In this document: one piece after another, positions 6,598 through 15,128 of the stretch
Layout: each line of letters starts with the position of its first letter
Numbering within the stretch: the stretch's first letter is position 1
Assembly: GCA_017934845.1 (NCBI GenBank)
Contig: JAGBIR010000202.1
Location: 1-20,314, forward strand
DNA from: Alistipes sp.
GTDB lineage: Bacteria > Bacteroidota > Bacteroidia > Bacteroidales > Rikenellaceae
Reading direction: 5' to 3'
DNA length: 20,314 bases
Notes under the pieces: generated by a model
The model's input: the letters and a program-made list of their open reading frames with translations, nothing else
Databases searched by the model: none
Told to the model about the DNA's origin: nothing
Position numbers and translations under genes: made by a program

Positions 6598-7629
6598 TTA
6601 TTTTTGCAAATCCTCCAGACGTGCTACGGGCGAAACGTCAAGACCCGAGAGCATACCAGTCTGATAACGATAATAACCTGATATAGCAATCATTGCAGCA
6701 TTGTCGGTCGTGAACTTTAGCGGCGGAAGGAACGTGCGCCAGCCACGACGTCGGCCTGCCTCGGCAATAGCTTCGCGCAGACCCGAATTGGCTGAAACAC
6801 CTCCCGCTATGGCTATATCCTTTATGCCCGTACGCTTCGAAGCCTTTATGAGCTTGTCAAGCAGAATGTCGATTATGGTAGCTTGCAGCGATGCACACAA
6901 GTCGGCCTTGTTCTTCTCGACAAAATCGGGATCTTCGGCCACCTTGTCGCGCAACGTGTAGAGGAACGATGTCTTGAGTCCCGAGAATGAGTAGTCGAAC
7001 TCGCCCTTAACATGAGGCTTTGCAAACAAGAATGCCTTGGCGTCGCCCTCCTTTGCAAGACGGTCGATTACAGGGCCGCCTGGGTAGGGGAGTCCCATAA
7101 CTTTGGCACACTTATCGAAGGCCTCTCCCGCAGCATCGTCGATCGTAGAGCCTATAATCTCCATCTCGAGCGGTGACGAAACCTTTACAATCTGGGTGTG
7201 TCCGCCACTAACCAACAGGCAGAGGAACGGAAATGCCGGATGGGGAATTTCGGTGTCGGGCAGGTCGATGAAGTGCGACAAAATATGACCTTGCAGGTGG
7301 TTGACCTCGACCATAGGTATGCGATGCGCAATAGATAGTCCTTTGGCGAAAGATGTACCAACCAAAAGTGAGCCGAGAAGACCCGGACCGCGTGTAAAAG
7401 CTATGGCATCAATCTTGTCGGGTGTTACTCCGGCCTCTTTTAGAGCCGTGTCCACTACGGGAATGATGTTTTGCTGATGTGCGCGCGAAGCGAGCTCCGG
7501 AATGACGCCTCCGTACTTGATATGTACTGCCTGTGAGGCAATTACATTCGACAGAAGTGTCGTGCCGCGAAGGACAGCCGCCGAGGTGTCGTCGCATGAA
7601 GATTCGATTCCAAGTATGGTAATATCCAT
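6598..7629 (-). CDS. tsaD: tRNA N6-adenosine threonylcarbamoyltransferase
   Basis: A 343-residue TsaD (Gcp/Kae1 family), which transfers the threonylcarbamoyl group from TC-AMP to A37 of ANN-decoding tRNAs, with TsaB and TsaE, in the cytoplasm. It starts ILGIESSCDDTSAA (5-18), the family's opening motif. The metal-binding histidines are H111 and H115 in VNHLQGHILSH, with D309 in TTDNAAMIA. SGGHT (141-145) and AGGVSAN (275-281) form the ASKHA nucleotide fold. Length is normal and all key residues are present. The start ATG is 69 bp from the divergent tamB start, with a perfect palindrome between them. A tsaD-tamB divergent pair is, to my knowledge, common in Bacteroidota. tsaD is essential or nearly so in most bacteria. 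Confidence 0.97.
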   Translation of the reverse strand: MDITILGIESSCDDTSAAVLRGTTLLSNVIASQAVHIKYGGVIPELASRAHQQNIIPVVDTALKEAGVTPDKIDAIAFTRGPGLLGSLLVGTSFAKGLSIAHRIPMVEVNHLQGHILSHFIDLPDTEIPHPAFPFLCLLVSGGHTQIVKVSSPLEMEIIGSTIDDAAGEAFDKCAKVMGLPYPGGPVIDRLAKEGDAKAFLFAKPHVKGEFDYSFSGLKTSFLYTLRDKVAEDPDFVEKNKADLCASLQATIIDILLDKLIKASKRTGIKDIAIAGGVSANSGLREAIAEAGRRRGWRTFLPPLKFTTDNAAMIAISGYYRYQTGMLSGLDVSPVARLEDLQK

Positions 7630-7641
7630 TTTTTAAGCAGT

Positions 7642-7664
7642 TTTTTCTATTATTAATAGAAAAA
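7642..7664. promoter_or_regulatory. Perfect 23-bp palindrome between tsaD and tamB
   Basis: TTTTTCTATTA (7642-7652), a central T, then TAATAGAAAAA (7654-7664) are exact inverted repeats. The site starts 13 bp from the tsaD start codon and ends 4 bp before the tamB -7 box. It may be a binding site for a dimeric regulator acting on both genes, or an RNA hairpin near the tsaD start. No candidate regulator is encoded beside it. Confidence 0.45.
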
Positions 7665-7668
7665 TTTT

Positions 7669-7676
7669 TACATTTG
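7669..7676 (+). promoter_or_regulatory. Probable -7 box of the tamB promoter
   Basis: TACATTTG is an exact TAnnTTTG match 22 bp before the tamB ATG. No clear TTTG lies at 19-21 bp upstream; a TTTC at 21 bp falls within the palindrome. The transcript leader would be only about 15 nt. Confidence 0.45.
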
Positions 7677-7698
7677 TAGGATTTATAAGCGTAATCCT

Positions 7699-10600
7699 AT
7701 GGGCAAAGTTACGAAAATATTATTAAAGACGCTATCAGTTGCAATATTGTTTCTGATATTTTGCCCTATTATGCTTACTCTTCTGATCGAATTACCATCG
7801 GTTCAGAACTTCTTGGTTGACAAGGCGGCGAAGATTGTGTCGGAGAAGATTGGTACAACGGTGGCGATTGAAAAACTGCGTTTTCGCTTTGTCGATGGGT
7901 TAGTTTTGAATGGTTTTTATGCCGAGGATTTCCAGCACGACACACTGCTTTATGTCGATCGCTTGAGTGTTAAGTTTGGGAGCTTTAACCAAACTGATGG
8001 TTTGCAGTTGCGTAGCGGTAAGGTGCAGGGCGGTCATCTCTTCCTGCACGAGACTCCCGAGGGGGATATGAATATCAAGCACGTGGTCGATCGACTGACC
8101 AAGAAGGATCGTACGCCAAAGGAGAATCCTTTCCGTCTGACAATAGATAAAATCCGTTTGGAGGATTTCGATCTTATCATCGAGCGTAGAGAGCATCGCG
8201 ATCCGGAGTACGGTATCGACTTTTACGATATGCACATCAATCGACTGACGGGCGATGTAGAGAACTTCAGCTTGGCAGGTAGCAATGTGAGTGGTAATGT
8301 GAGCGGCTTTAGCTTCGAGGAGCATACGGGCTTTGCGGTCGAGAATTTTGCAACCGCATTTGTTGTGGGCAAGGGTACGCTGGAGTTTGAAAATCTTGTG
8401 GTTGAAACCGCAAAGAGCCGAATCAATCTGCCGCAGGTTGCGCTGCGTGGCGAGGATTGGGGTGCGTATAAAGATTTCATTCGAAACGTAAAAATCAGCG
8501 GTCAGATTGTCTCAAGCGGCATTTCAACTGACGACATAGCACACTTTGCTCCAAAACTATTACAGTGGGAGCTTGCGGCACATGATGTTTCGGCCGAGGT
8601 ATCGGGTCGTGTTGCCGATTTGAGGGTTAACGTGCGTAATATGGAGTTTGGCCAGAGCAGTAGCCTGAAGGGTAATGTTCGTTTGCGCGGCCTGCCCGAT
8701 GTTAAGCGTGGTCGCATGACGCTCGATCTGCAACGCCTAAAGACCAATGCCGCGGATATAGCTCCCGTGTTGGCGGCTATTGCTCATCTGAATATTTCGG
8801 GTAAGAGCTTTTCGGCTATGGAGGCTGCCGGCGAGATTGTTTTGGCGGGTAAGCTGGATGGCTCGATGCAGAACTTCGATGGCGATGCGACACTCACTAC
8901 AATGGCGGGTGTGGCATCGTTGAATGCTTCGAGACACCCTCGCGAGGGTAGCGATAAAGAGAATCCTGTTGCCGCTCTTCGTGCGCACGCCGATTTGCGC
9001 CACATTCGTTTGGGTGATTTGTTGCACTCAAAATTGTTTGGCAACCTTACTGCAACGGCCGATTTTAATGGTGCGGTTGCGGCGGGTAGAATCTGGGGTG
9101 ACGTGGCGGCTACGGTTAGCGACATTATTTTTAAGGATTGCCGTTATGACGATATTACTGTGCGTGGCGATGTGAATAACAAGAGCTTCTCGGGTCGCGT
9201 GAAGCATCAGGGCAAGGATTTGGATATCGACTTGGCGGGTATTGCCGATTTTAATGGCCGCAAACCAATGTATGACTTCTCGCTCGATGTCGATAGGGCC
9301 GACCTGCACGCAATGAATATCAACCAGCGTGACTCGGTGTCGCTATTGTCGCTCAAGTCGAATCTCTATTTGGTCGGCAAGAGTATTGACGAGATGAATG
9401 GCCGAATAACAATCGACAATGGAACCTATATCTACAATGCCGATACGTTGCGCTCGTCGATTGTGGAGCTGGAGGCGCAGAGTAACGAGAAACGTCGCTC
9501 GCTGAATCTTACATCCGACTTTGCCGACATGTCGTTTACCGGCCCATCGAGCTATGCCGAGCTGGTGAAGTATCTGCAGGAGGCAATGCGAAAATATCTC
9601 CCCGGTCTGGCGGATGCCGACTCGCGCTATTCGGGCGATGATAAGGGCTATTCGGCTCTGTCGGTGCGCGTGAAGGATATCGATCCATTGCTCGACGCCA
9701 TTGCAAGTGGTTTGCAGTTGGCTCGTGGCTCGCGTCTGGATTTTACGATGAATCCCGCTACCAACCACCTTATGTTGCGTGCCGAGAGCGACTATATCGA
9801 GCGCAACAAGTTGCTTGTAACGGAACTTAATATGAATCTGTCGAATCAGGGTGATTCGCTGTCGGTATATCTTGCGTCGGAGGAGCTATTTGCAGGCGCG
9901 TTGCATCTGCCGCAGCTATCGCTGATGGGTGGTGCGAAGAATGACCGCGTATTGCTTTCGGGTGTTATGCACTCCGATTCGCTGTCGGGTGTGGTAGGCT
10001 TGATAGCCTCTATCGATCAGGACTCGGTGACCGCACGTCGTCGCTTGGCTGTCGATATTCTGCCCTCGAAACTTACTGCGGGCGACAAGAGTTGGCAAAT
10101 GGCCAATTCTCGTATTGTGATAGATACGGCAAGCGTTGCGGTGAACGGATTCTGCATCAGCAGCGGCGATGAGCATCTGCACTTGGAGGGTGTTGCGTCG
10201 CGTAGCCAGAGCGATTCGCTTATGCTCGAGATGAAGGACTTTAGCCTCTATCCGTTGACCCATTTTGTAAAACGTATGGGATATGAGATCGATGGCCGAG
10301 GCAACGGTGGGGCTGTGATGAAGGCTGTGCTGGATGGAGGAGTCCTTACGGCCGATATTTCGATTGACGATATGAAGGTTAATCAGGCGGCGGTGGCTCC
10401 GTTGAAACTCTCGTCACGTTGGGATGTGCGACAGCAACGCGCCAGAATTTATATGATAAATCGTACTTCGGGCGACAGTATTGTGAAGGGATATTATGCT
10501 CCGGCTACCAACCGCTACTATGCCGAGGCGGTGTTGGATAGCCTGCCTTTGTCGATGCTCGACCCGATGCTTGTGAATGTTGTGTCATCGACCGAGGGTA

Positions 10601-12309
10601 TGGCGACGGCACGAGTAAATATTTTGGGACAGGGACGCAACGCCTCGCTTAATGGCCAGATTGATGTTAAGGATTTGTCAACGATGGTCGATTATACTCA
10701 TGTTCGCTACTTCGTACCTGCGGCCCGTGTCGATGTGAAGGATAACCACTTCTTGGCCGAAGAGGTCGAGGTCTTCGATGCGGAGGGTAATAAGGGCCTC
10801 TTCACGATGGATTTGAGTCTCGAACACCTGAAGAACATATCGTATGACTTCCGCATAATACCCAATCAGATGTTGGTGCTGAATACCACGCTGCAAGAGA
10901 ATGATTACTTCTATGGTAAGGTCTATGCTTCGGGCGTGGCAAATATTAGCGGAAGCAAGAAGGGTACGACACTCGACTTGGTAGGTACTACCGAGGGTGA
11001 CTCGAAGTTCTATATGCCACTCTCGAGCAAGAGCGATGTGTCGAATGCCGACTTTGTCGTGTTTGAGCAACCCGGAATGAAGGTCGATACGTCGAACTAC
11101 CTGCTGCGAAAGAAGATGATGTTTGAACGTAGAAATCGTCGTACGACAGCCTCGGAGAGCAATATGTCGATAAATATCGAGCTTACGGCGCGCCCCAATA
11201 CCGAGGTGCAGTTGGTTATCGATCCTACGGTGGGCGATATTATCAAGGCGCGAGGCGAGGGTACGCTCAATATGCGTATCGTGCCAAAGGCCAACATACT
11301 CGATATGTATGGCGACTACACAATCTCGGAGGGTAGCTATCTGTTTACGTTGCAGAACATCATCAACAAGCTCTTTATCATTGAGAGCGGCTCTACAATC
11401 CAGTGGACGGGTGATCCTATCGATGCACGCCTGAACATCGATGCTGTATATAAACTCAAGGCGTCGCTCCAGCCGCTGTTGGCATCTACGACACTTGATA
11501 ATATTACGCGAAATGTGCCTGTCGAGTGCATTATCAACCTTACCGAACGTCTGTCGAATCCTACCGTGATGTTCGATATCAAGGTGCCTAATGCCGATAG
11601 CGAGATCCAGAATGCGGTGGCAAACTTGCTCAACAACCAGCAGTCGATAGCTACGCAGTTTATGTACTTGCTCGTCAGCGGATCGTTCTATTCCGATGCC
11701 TCGACAACATCGAGTATGGGTGCTTCGGCATCTGCTACTACGGGATTTGAGTTGCTGTCTAACCAGTTGAGTAACTGGCTCTCGAGCGACGACTATAATA
11801 TCATCCTGCGCTATCGTCCACGTTCCGAGCTTACGAGCGACGAGATCGATATAGGCTTCTCGAAAACGCTGGTCGATAATCGCCTTCTGCTGGAGGTCGA
11901 GGGTAACTACCTTGTCGATAATAAGATGTCGGCAAATAGCAGTATGTCGAACTTTATGGGCGAGGCCTATATCACCTGGCTCATAGATAGAAACGGCAAC
12001 CTCAAGCTCAAGGGCTTTACGCAGACCATCGACCGCTTCGACGAGAACCAAGGTCTGCAGGAGACAGGCATAGGAATCTATTATAAAGAGGATTTCGAAA
12101 ATTGGGCCGACCTTAAGCGTCGTATCCGTGAACGTTTTACAAGCAAGCGTCGTCGTGCAAGGTTGGAGGCCGAGCGTGCTGCAAAGTTGGAGGCGGAGAG
12201 TGCAGCTGATAGTATTGACGTGACGGTAGTTTCCGAAGATAGAGAAGATGCCGACTCGCTCAAGGACAATGATGCGCCTGTGCGTCGCAAAACAAAACGA
12301 AAAGAGTAA
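7699..12309 (+). CDS. tamB: TamB-family (DUF490) translocation/assembly module or AsmA-like lipid-transport protein
   Basis: A 1536-residue envelope protein. One N-terminal transmembrane segment (about 7-30, KILLKTLSVAILFLIFCPIM) anchors it in the inner membrane. A long body of repeated short beta strands follows, as in the beta-taco groove of AsmA/TamB proteins that spans the periplasm. The C-terminal DUF490 domain (about 1100-1450) includes MYGDYTISEGSYLFTLQN and ends near GIGIYYKEDFENW. The last 65 residues are a charged, Arg/Lys/Glu-rich, probably unfolded tail ending RRKTKRKE. Family members help outer-membrane protein insertion or move phospholipids between membranes. No TamA/Omp85 gene is adjacent, as is usual in this phylum. 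It is followed after 28 bp by exbB on the same strand. Length fits Bacteroidota homologues (about 1450-1700). Confidence 0.92.
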   Translation: MGKVTKILLKTLSVAILFLIFCPIMLTLLIELPSVQNFLVDKAAKIVSEKIGTTVAIEKLRFRFVDGLVLNGFYAEDFQHDTLLYVDRLSVKFGSFNQTDGLQLRSGKVQGGHLFLHETPEGDMNIKHVVDRLTKKDRTPKENPFRLTIDKIRLEDFDLIIERREHRDPEYGIDFYDMHINRLTGDVENFSLAGSNVSGNVSGFSFEEHTGFAVENFATAFVVGKGTLEFENLVVETAKSRINLPQVALRGEDWGAYKDFIRNVKISGQIVSSGISTDDIAHFAPKLLQWELAAHDVSAEVSGRVADLRVNVRNMEFGQSSSLKGNVRLRGLPDVKRGRMTLDLQRLKTNAADIAPVLAAIAHLNISGKSFSAMEAAGEIVLAGKLDGSMQNFDGDATLTTMAGVASLNASRHPREGSDKENPVAALRAHADLRHIRLGDLLHSKLFGNLTATADFNGAVAAGRIWGDVAATVSDIIFKDCRYDDITVRGDVNNKSFSGRVKHQGKDLDIDLAGIADFNGRKPMYDFSLDVDRADLHAMNINQRDSVSLLSLKSNLYLVGKSIDEMNGRITIDNGTYIYNADTLRSSIVELEAQSNEKRRSLNLTSDFADMSFTGPSSYAELVKYLQEAMRKYLPGLADADSRYSGDDKGYSALSVRVKDIDPLLDAIASGLQLARGSRLDFTMNPATNHLMLRAESDYIERNKLLVTELNMNLSNQGDSLSVYLASEELFAGALHLPQLSLMGGAKNDRVLLSGVMHSDSLSGVVGLIASIDQDSVTARRRLAVDILPSKLTAGDKSWQMANSRIVIDTASVAVNGFCISSGDEHLHLEGVASRSQSDSLMLEMKDFSLYPLTHFVKRMGYEIDGRGNGGAVMKAVLDGGVLTADISIDDMKVNQAAVAPLKLSSRWDVRQQRARIYMINRTSGDSIVKGYYAPATNRYYAEAVLDSLPLSMLDPMLVNVVSSTEGMATARVNILGQGRNASLNGQIDVKDLSTMVDYTHVRYFVPAARVDVKDNHFLAEEVEVFDAEGNKGLFTMDLSLEHLKNISYDFRIIPNQMLVLNTTLQENDYFYGKVYASGVANISGSKKGTTLDLVGTTEGDSKFYMPLSSKSDVSNADFVVFEQPGMKVDTSNYLLRKKMMFERRNRRTTASESNMSINIELTARPNTEVQLVIDPTVGDIIKARGEGTLNMRIVPKANILDMYGDYTISEGSYLFTLQNIINKLFIIESGSTIQWTGDPIDARLNIDAVYKLKASLQPLLASTTLDNITRNVPVECIINLTERLSNPTVMFDIKVPNADSEIQNAVANLLNNQQSIATQFMYLLVSGSFYSDASTTSSMGASASATTGFELLSNQLSNWLSSDDYNIILRYRPRSELTSDEIDIGFSKTLVDNRLLLEVEGNYLVDNKMSANSSMSNFMGEAYITWLIDRNGNLKLKGFTQTIDRFDENQGLQETGIGIYYKEDFENWADLKRRIRERFTSKRRRARLEAERAAKLEAESAADSIDVTVVSEDREDADSLKDNDAPVRRKTKRKE

Positions 12310-12337
12310 AACTTAAATAAATAAAAACATTAAAATT

Positions 12338-13030
12338 ATGATCGATTTTCTTCAGGCGGCCGGTGCGGTCGCAACTAACGAGGCTGCAGTAGTAGCAGAG
12401 GAGGCAACACGAATGGGCCTCTGGGAACTCTTCTCAAAGGGTGGATGGTTGATGTGGCCACTGCTCTTGCTGGGTGGTATCACCGTATTTATCTTTGTCG
12501 AGCGTTTTATGGCAATCCGTAAAGCATCGGTGCTCGATATGAATTTTATGAATCGCATCCGCGACTATATCTCTGATGGCAAAATCCGTGCCGCAGTAGA
12601 TTTGTGTCGCAAGACAAACACCCCTATCGCTCGTATGATCGAGAAGGGTATCGAGCGTATTGGCCGTCCTATGGGTGATATCCAGTCGGCTATCGAAAAT
12701 GTTGCCAACCTCGAGGTGTCGAAGCTCGAGAATGGTCTTCCCTTCTTGGCTACCATCGCCGGTGGTGCTCCGATGATTGGTTTCTTGGGTACGGTGCTCG
12801 GTATGGTGCAGACCTTTATGGATATGGCAGCTGCGGGTGGTACTATCGACCTCTCGTTGCTGGCTGGCGGTATGTATGTTGCGATGGTAACTACCGTTGG
12901 TGGTTTGGTTGTCGGTATCCCCGCATACTTCGGTTATAACTACCTCGTGGCGCGTATCGAGAAACTCGTCTTCCAGATGGAGGCAAACTCAATCGCCTTT
13001 ATGGATATTTTGAATCAACCTGTAAAGTAA
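12338..13030 (+). CDS. exbB: MotA/TolQ/ExbB proton-channel family protein
   Basis: A 230-residue ExbB-type inner-membrane subunit of a TonB energising complex. Three transmembrane segments are visible (about 36-57, 135-160, 175-200). The central family motif is GGAPMIGFLGTVLGMVQTF (142-160), and the third helix holds TTVGGLVVGIPAYFGYN (185-201). The cytoplasmic part (60-130) is basic and helical. Length is normal. It begins 28 bp after tamB and ends 7 bp before exbD, so it is in one transcript with both. With ExbD it forms the proton-driven channel that powers a TonB protein. A TolQ role with a Tol-Pal partner cannot be excluded by sequence, but a TonB-like gene follows. Confidence 0.93.
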   Translation: MIDFLQAAGAVATNEAAVVAEEATRMGLWELFSKGGWLMWPLLLLGGITVFIFVERFMAIRKASVLDMNFMNRIRDYISDGKIRAAVDLCRKTNTPIARMIEKGIERIGRPMGDIQSAIENVANLEVSKLENGLPFLATIAGGAPMIGFLGTVLGMVQTFMDMAAAGGTIDLSLLAGGMYVAMVTTVGGLVVGIPAYFGYNYLVARIEKLVFQMEANSIAFMDILNQPVK

Positions 13031-13037
13031 TCCGACT

Positions 13038-13442
13038 ATGGCAATTAAACGAGGATCTAAAGTTGACAATTCGTTCTCGGCATCTTCGATGACCGACCTT
13101 ATGTTCTTGTTGCTTATTTTTATGATCATCGCCACAACGCTTATCAACCCCAACGCCATCAAGTTGATGCTCCCCAAGAGTGCTAACCAGCTCAAGGATA
13201 AGGCTATCACTACGGTGTCGATTAAGGATTTGGGAGCGGGTCGTTACCGCTACTACGTTGAGTTGGAGGAGGTTGGCTCTCGTGAGGGCGTCGATCGCGC
13301 ACTCAAGGCTCGCTTGGCAGGTCAGGAGGAGCCTACAATCTCTCTTCACGCCGACAAGACCGTAGAGTGGGACGAGGTTGTGCAGGTGATGAATATTGCA
13401 AAGGATAATGGGTACAAGCTGATAGCGGCTACCCAACCTTAA
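13038..13442 (+). CDS. exbD: ExbD/TolR family biopolymer transport protein
   Basis: A 134-residue ExbD partner of ExbB. A short basic cytoplasmic start (MAIKRGSK) is followed by one transmembrane helix (about 19-37) that contains the essential proton-carrying Asp, D20, in SMTDLMFLLLIFMI. The periplasmic domain (40-134) shows the usual SLHADKTVEWDEVVQVMNIA pattern near its C-terminus. Length is normal. The 7-bp gap after exbB implies translational coupling. Downstream, a 364-bp repeat region separates it from the TonB gene, which is unusual for genes whose products form one complex. Confidence 0.94.
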   Translation: MAIKRGSKVDNSFSASSMTDLMFLLLIFMIIATTLINPNAIKLMLPKSANQLKDKAITTVSIKDLGAGRYRYYVELEEVGSREGVDRALKARLAGQEEPTISLHADKTVEWDEVVQVMNIAKDNGYKLIAATQP

Positions 13443-13449
13443 AAAATCC

Positions 13450-13558
13450 TCTAACGGGGCTCTTTCGGCGTCTGCATTGCTGCCAAAATCCTCACATACG
13501 AAAAGTATGCTGCGGTTTTGTCATCTGCGAGCAGCCTCAAAATAGCCTCCGTTATAGA
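13450..13558. repeat. Long imperfect hairpin repeat (about 110 bp), best copy in the window
   Basis: The ends TCTAACGGGGCT (13450-13461) and AGCCTCCGTTATAGA (13544-13558) are imperfect inverted copies. Inside, CAAAA (13484-13488) pairs with TTTTG (13516-13520), and CATAC (13495-13499) with GTATG (13505-13509), around a GAAAA loop. The left half matches the repeats at 6265 and 6477 at most positions (CTAAC..GGCTCTTT.GGC.TCT). It is non-coding and resembles a REP/MITE-type palindromic element. No target-site duplication is obvious. Confidence 0.6.
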
Positions 13559-13720
13559 ATTTTTACGGCTAATGGGGTTGGGTGCGGCAATGCTGCGTGT
13601 GGCCTCAATGTAGCCTCCGTTATAAAATTTTTAACGGCTAATGGGGCTGGGTGTGGAAATGCTGCGAGCAGCCTCAGAATAGCCTCCGTTATAGAATTTT
13701 AACGGCTGATGGGGCATGGG
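13527..13720. repeat. 68-69 bp tandem repeat, about 2.8 units, between exbD and tonB
   Basis: Units start at 13527, 13595 and 13664. Each has the order GCGAGCAGCCTCA (or a variant), TAGCCTCCGTTATA, AATTTT, AACGGCTAATGGGG. The first unit overlaps the right end of the hairpin element at 13450-13558, so the array seems to have grown from that end. Each unit can form a small stem of CGTTA with TAACG around an A/T-rich loop. The rest of the exbD-tonB gap (13721-13806) is AT-rich, with a weak promoter-like TTG (13764) 18 bp before AGAATTTG (13785-13792). Confidence 0.75.
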
Positions 13721-13806
13721 ATGACTATTAAAACTTTATCCTATCAGTTCCACTTACGAATGGTTGACACAACTTCTCTTTTTGAGAATTTGAAAAACAA
13801 ATTTAT

Positions 13807-14487
13807 ATGAACTACTACGACGAGAACGATGATCGCTCGAAGCTCTATGGTGGCGTAGCTACGGCAATATATTGCATCGCGTTGGCTGCGGCTATGGCGT
13901 GGGTGCAGTTGGCTGTGCCTGTGCCGGTGGAGAATGAGATGCTGATTATCGAGATTGAAGAGGTCGAGAGTGTGAAGCCCAAACCTGTGGTCAGCACTCA
14001 AGCTCCGCGTCACGAGAATCTGTCATCGACAAATCAGAACTCCCAGCAGGTGACGGGTACCGACGAGCAGACTCGTACGGTAAACAGCCGTGCTATTTTC
14101 CATAGCAATAAGGGTGGTGTGGATGAGCCCGAGGATTTGGGCAACCCTTATGCGAAGGAGGGCGAGGAGAATCTTGCGTCGGGCGATGGTGGTGGCTTGA
14201 ATCCCGTTGGCAACGACCAGCTCGACGAGGGATTGCGTGGTCGTGGCTTGGTGGGTAACCTGCCTGTGCCATCCTATCCCGGTAATGCGAGTGGTAAAAT
14301 CGTTATTCGTGTTACGGTTGACCAGCACGGAAAGGTGACAAGTGCAGCCTATGAAACCAAAGGCTCGACGTCGTCGGATGCGGCACTCATTGCAGCAGCT
14401 ATCGAGGCGGCAAAGCGTGCGCGTTTTACCGAGAGTCGCAGTTTTATGCAGGGTGGAACTATCACCTATAACTTCAAACTCAATTAA
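13807..14487 (+). CDS. tonB: TonB-family energy transducer
   Basis: A 226-residue TonB-like protein that should pass energy from ExbB/ExbD to outer-membrane TonB-dependent transporters. A short cytoplasmic start is followed by one transmembrane helix (about 14-36, YGGVATAIYCIALAAAMAWV). A periplasmic linker holds KPKP and many Asn, Gly and acidic residues rather than a long Pro-rich stretch. The C-terminal domain (about 150-226) contains YPGNASGKIVIRVTVDQHG (157-175) and ends with GGTITYNFKLN, the usual closing strand. It sits downstream of exbB-exbD on the same strand but 364 bp away. The short Pro-poor linker is common in Bacteroidota TonB proteins. A TolA-like role is less likely. Confidence 0.87.
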   Translation: MNYYDENDDRSKLYGGVATAIYCIALAAAMAWVQLAVPVPVENEMLIIEIEEVESVKPKPVVSTQAPRHENLSSTNQNSQQVTGTDEQTRTVNSRAIFHSNKGGVDEPEDLGNPYAKEGEENLASGDGGGLNPVGNDQLDEGLRGRGLVGNLPVPSYPGNASGKIVIRVTVDQHGKVTSAAYETKGSTSSDAALIAAAIEAAKRARFTESRSFMQGGTITYNFKLN

Positions 14488-14498
14488 AGTGTTTAGCT

Positions 14499-14933
14499 AT
14501 GAGAAGACTCATACATATTATTATAATCGCGTCGATGTGCGTGGCTACTATGTCGGCTTCGGCTCAGTCACGTCGTACGCAGCGTAATGCCAAGTGTGCC
14601 GAGATGACCTTTACCGATGGCGCATCGCACGACTTTGGCGATGTTGAGCGCAAGGGTGGCGACTTGATAAAGGTCTTTCGCTTTGTCAATTCGGGCGAAG
14701 CACCGCTTGTGATAAAGAAGATTACCAAGTCGTGTTCGTGTATGACGGCTGACTTCTCGCGTAAGCCCGTAAAGGCGGGTGAGGCAGGCGAGATACGCAT
14801 TAAATACGAGCCGCACAAGGTTGAGGCCGGCAAGTTCCATAAGGTGGTGCAGATTTATACCAACGCCCCCGAGGAGGTACACCTCATTACGATTCAGGGT
14901 AATTCGGTCGAAAAGAAACGCCAGCGAAAGTAG
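14499..14933 (+). CDS. DUF1573 domain protein with signal peptide
   Basis: A 144-residue exported protein. Residues 1-24 (MRRLIHIIIIASMCVATMSA plus SAQS) are a signal peptide, with likely cleavage after the ASA (19-22 region). I see no lipobox, so it is probably periplasmic. The mature part is a DUF1573 immunoglobulin-like domain, with HDFGDVERKGG (44-54), FRFVNSGEAPLVI (60-72), the SCSC pair (78-81, usually CxC) and YEPHKVEAGKF (104-114). It ends in a basic tail, KKRQRK. Such proteins are abundant in Bacteroidota; their molecular job is unknown. It begins 11 bp after the TonB gene, so it is cotranscribed with it. Confidence 0.85.
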   Translation: MRRLIHIIIIASMCVATMSASAQSRRTQRNAKCAEMTFTDGASHDFGDVERKGGDLIKVFRFVNSGEAPLVIKKITKSCSCMTADFSRKPVKAGEAGEIRIKYEPHKVEAGKFHKVVQIYTNAPEEVHLITIQGNSVEKKRQRK

Positions 14934-15069
14934 ATTTTCACCCGATTGCAACGCAAAGATTTCGGAGATACAGATTATGAATCGCTAATATATAAATATA
15001 TAAATAGGTATTTTGCATGGCGGGCATTGGAATTCGGCCTATTGATGTGTAGATTAATCAAAATTTTAC

Positions 15070-15077
15070 TATATTTG
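15070..15077 (+). promoter_or_regulatory. Probable -7 box of the POT transporter promoter
   Basis: TATATTTG is an exact TAnnTTTG match 51 bp before the ATG. No convincing TTTG -33 is seen at 19-21 bp; an ATTG lies 25 bp upstream. The rest of the 195-bp gap after the DUF1573 gene is AT-rich, with no clear terminator. Confidence 0.5.
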
Positions 15078-15128
15078 CCCGTTAATTGGTAATTTGCACA
15101 TATTATTAACCATTAAATAACAAAAATT

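Noticed and set aside
10678..12051. 457-codon open frame antisense to tamB
   Set aside because: It is in the shadow of a clear 1536-codon gene. The translation is rich in Arg, His and Ile with no fold-like pattern, as expected from reverse reading of biased codons.
13450..13720. Possible CRISPR or integron attC array between exbD and tonB
   Set aside because: The repeats are contiguous 68-69 bp units without unique spacers, and there are no cas genes, no integrase and no attC core pairs.
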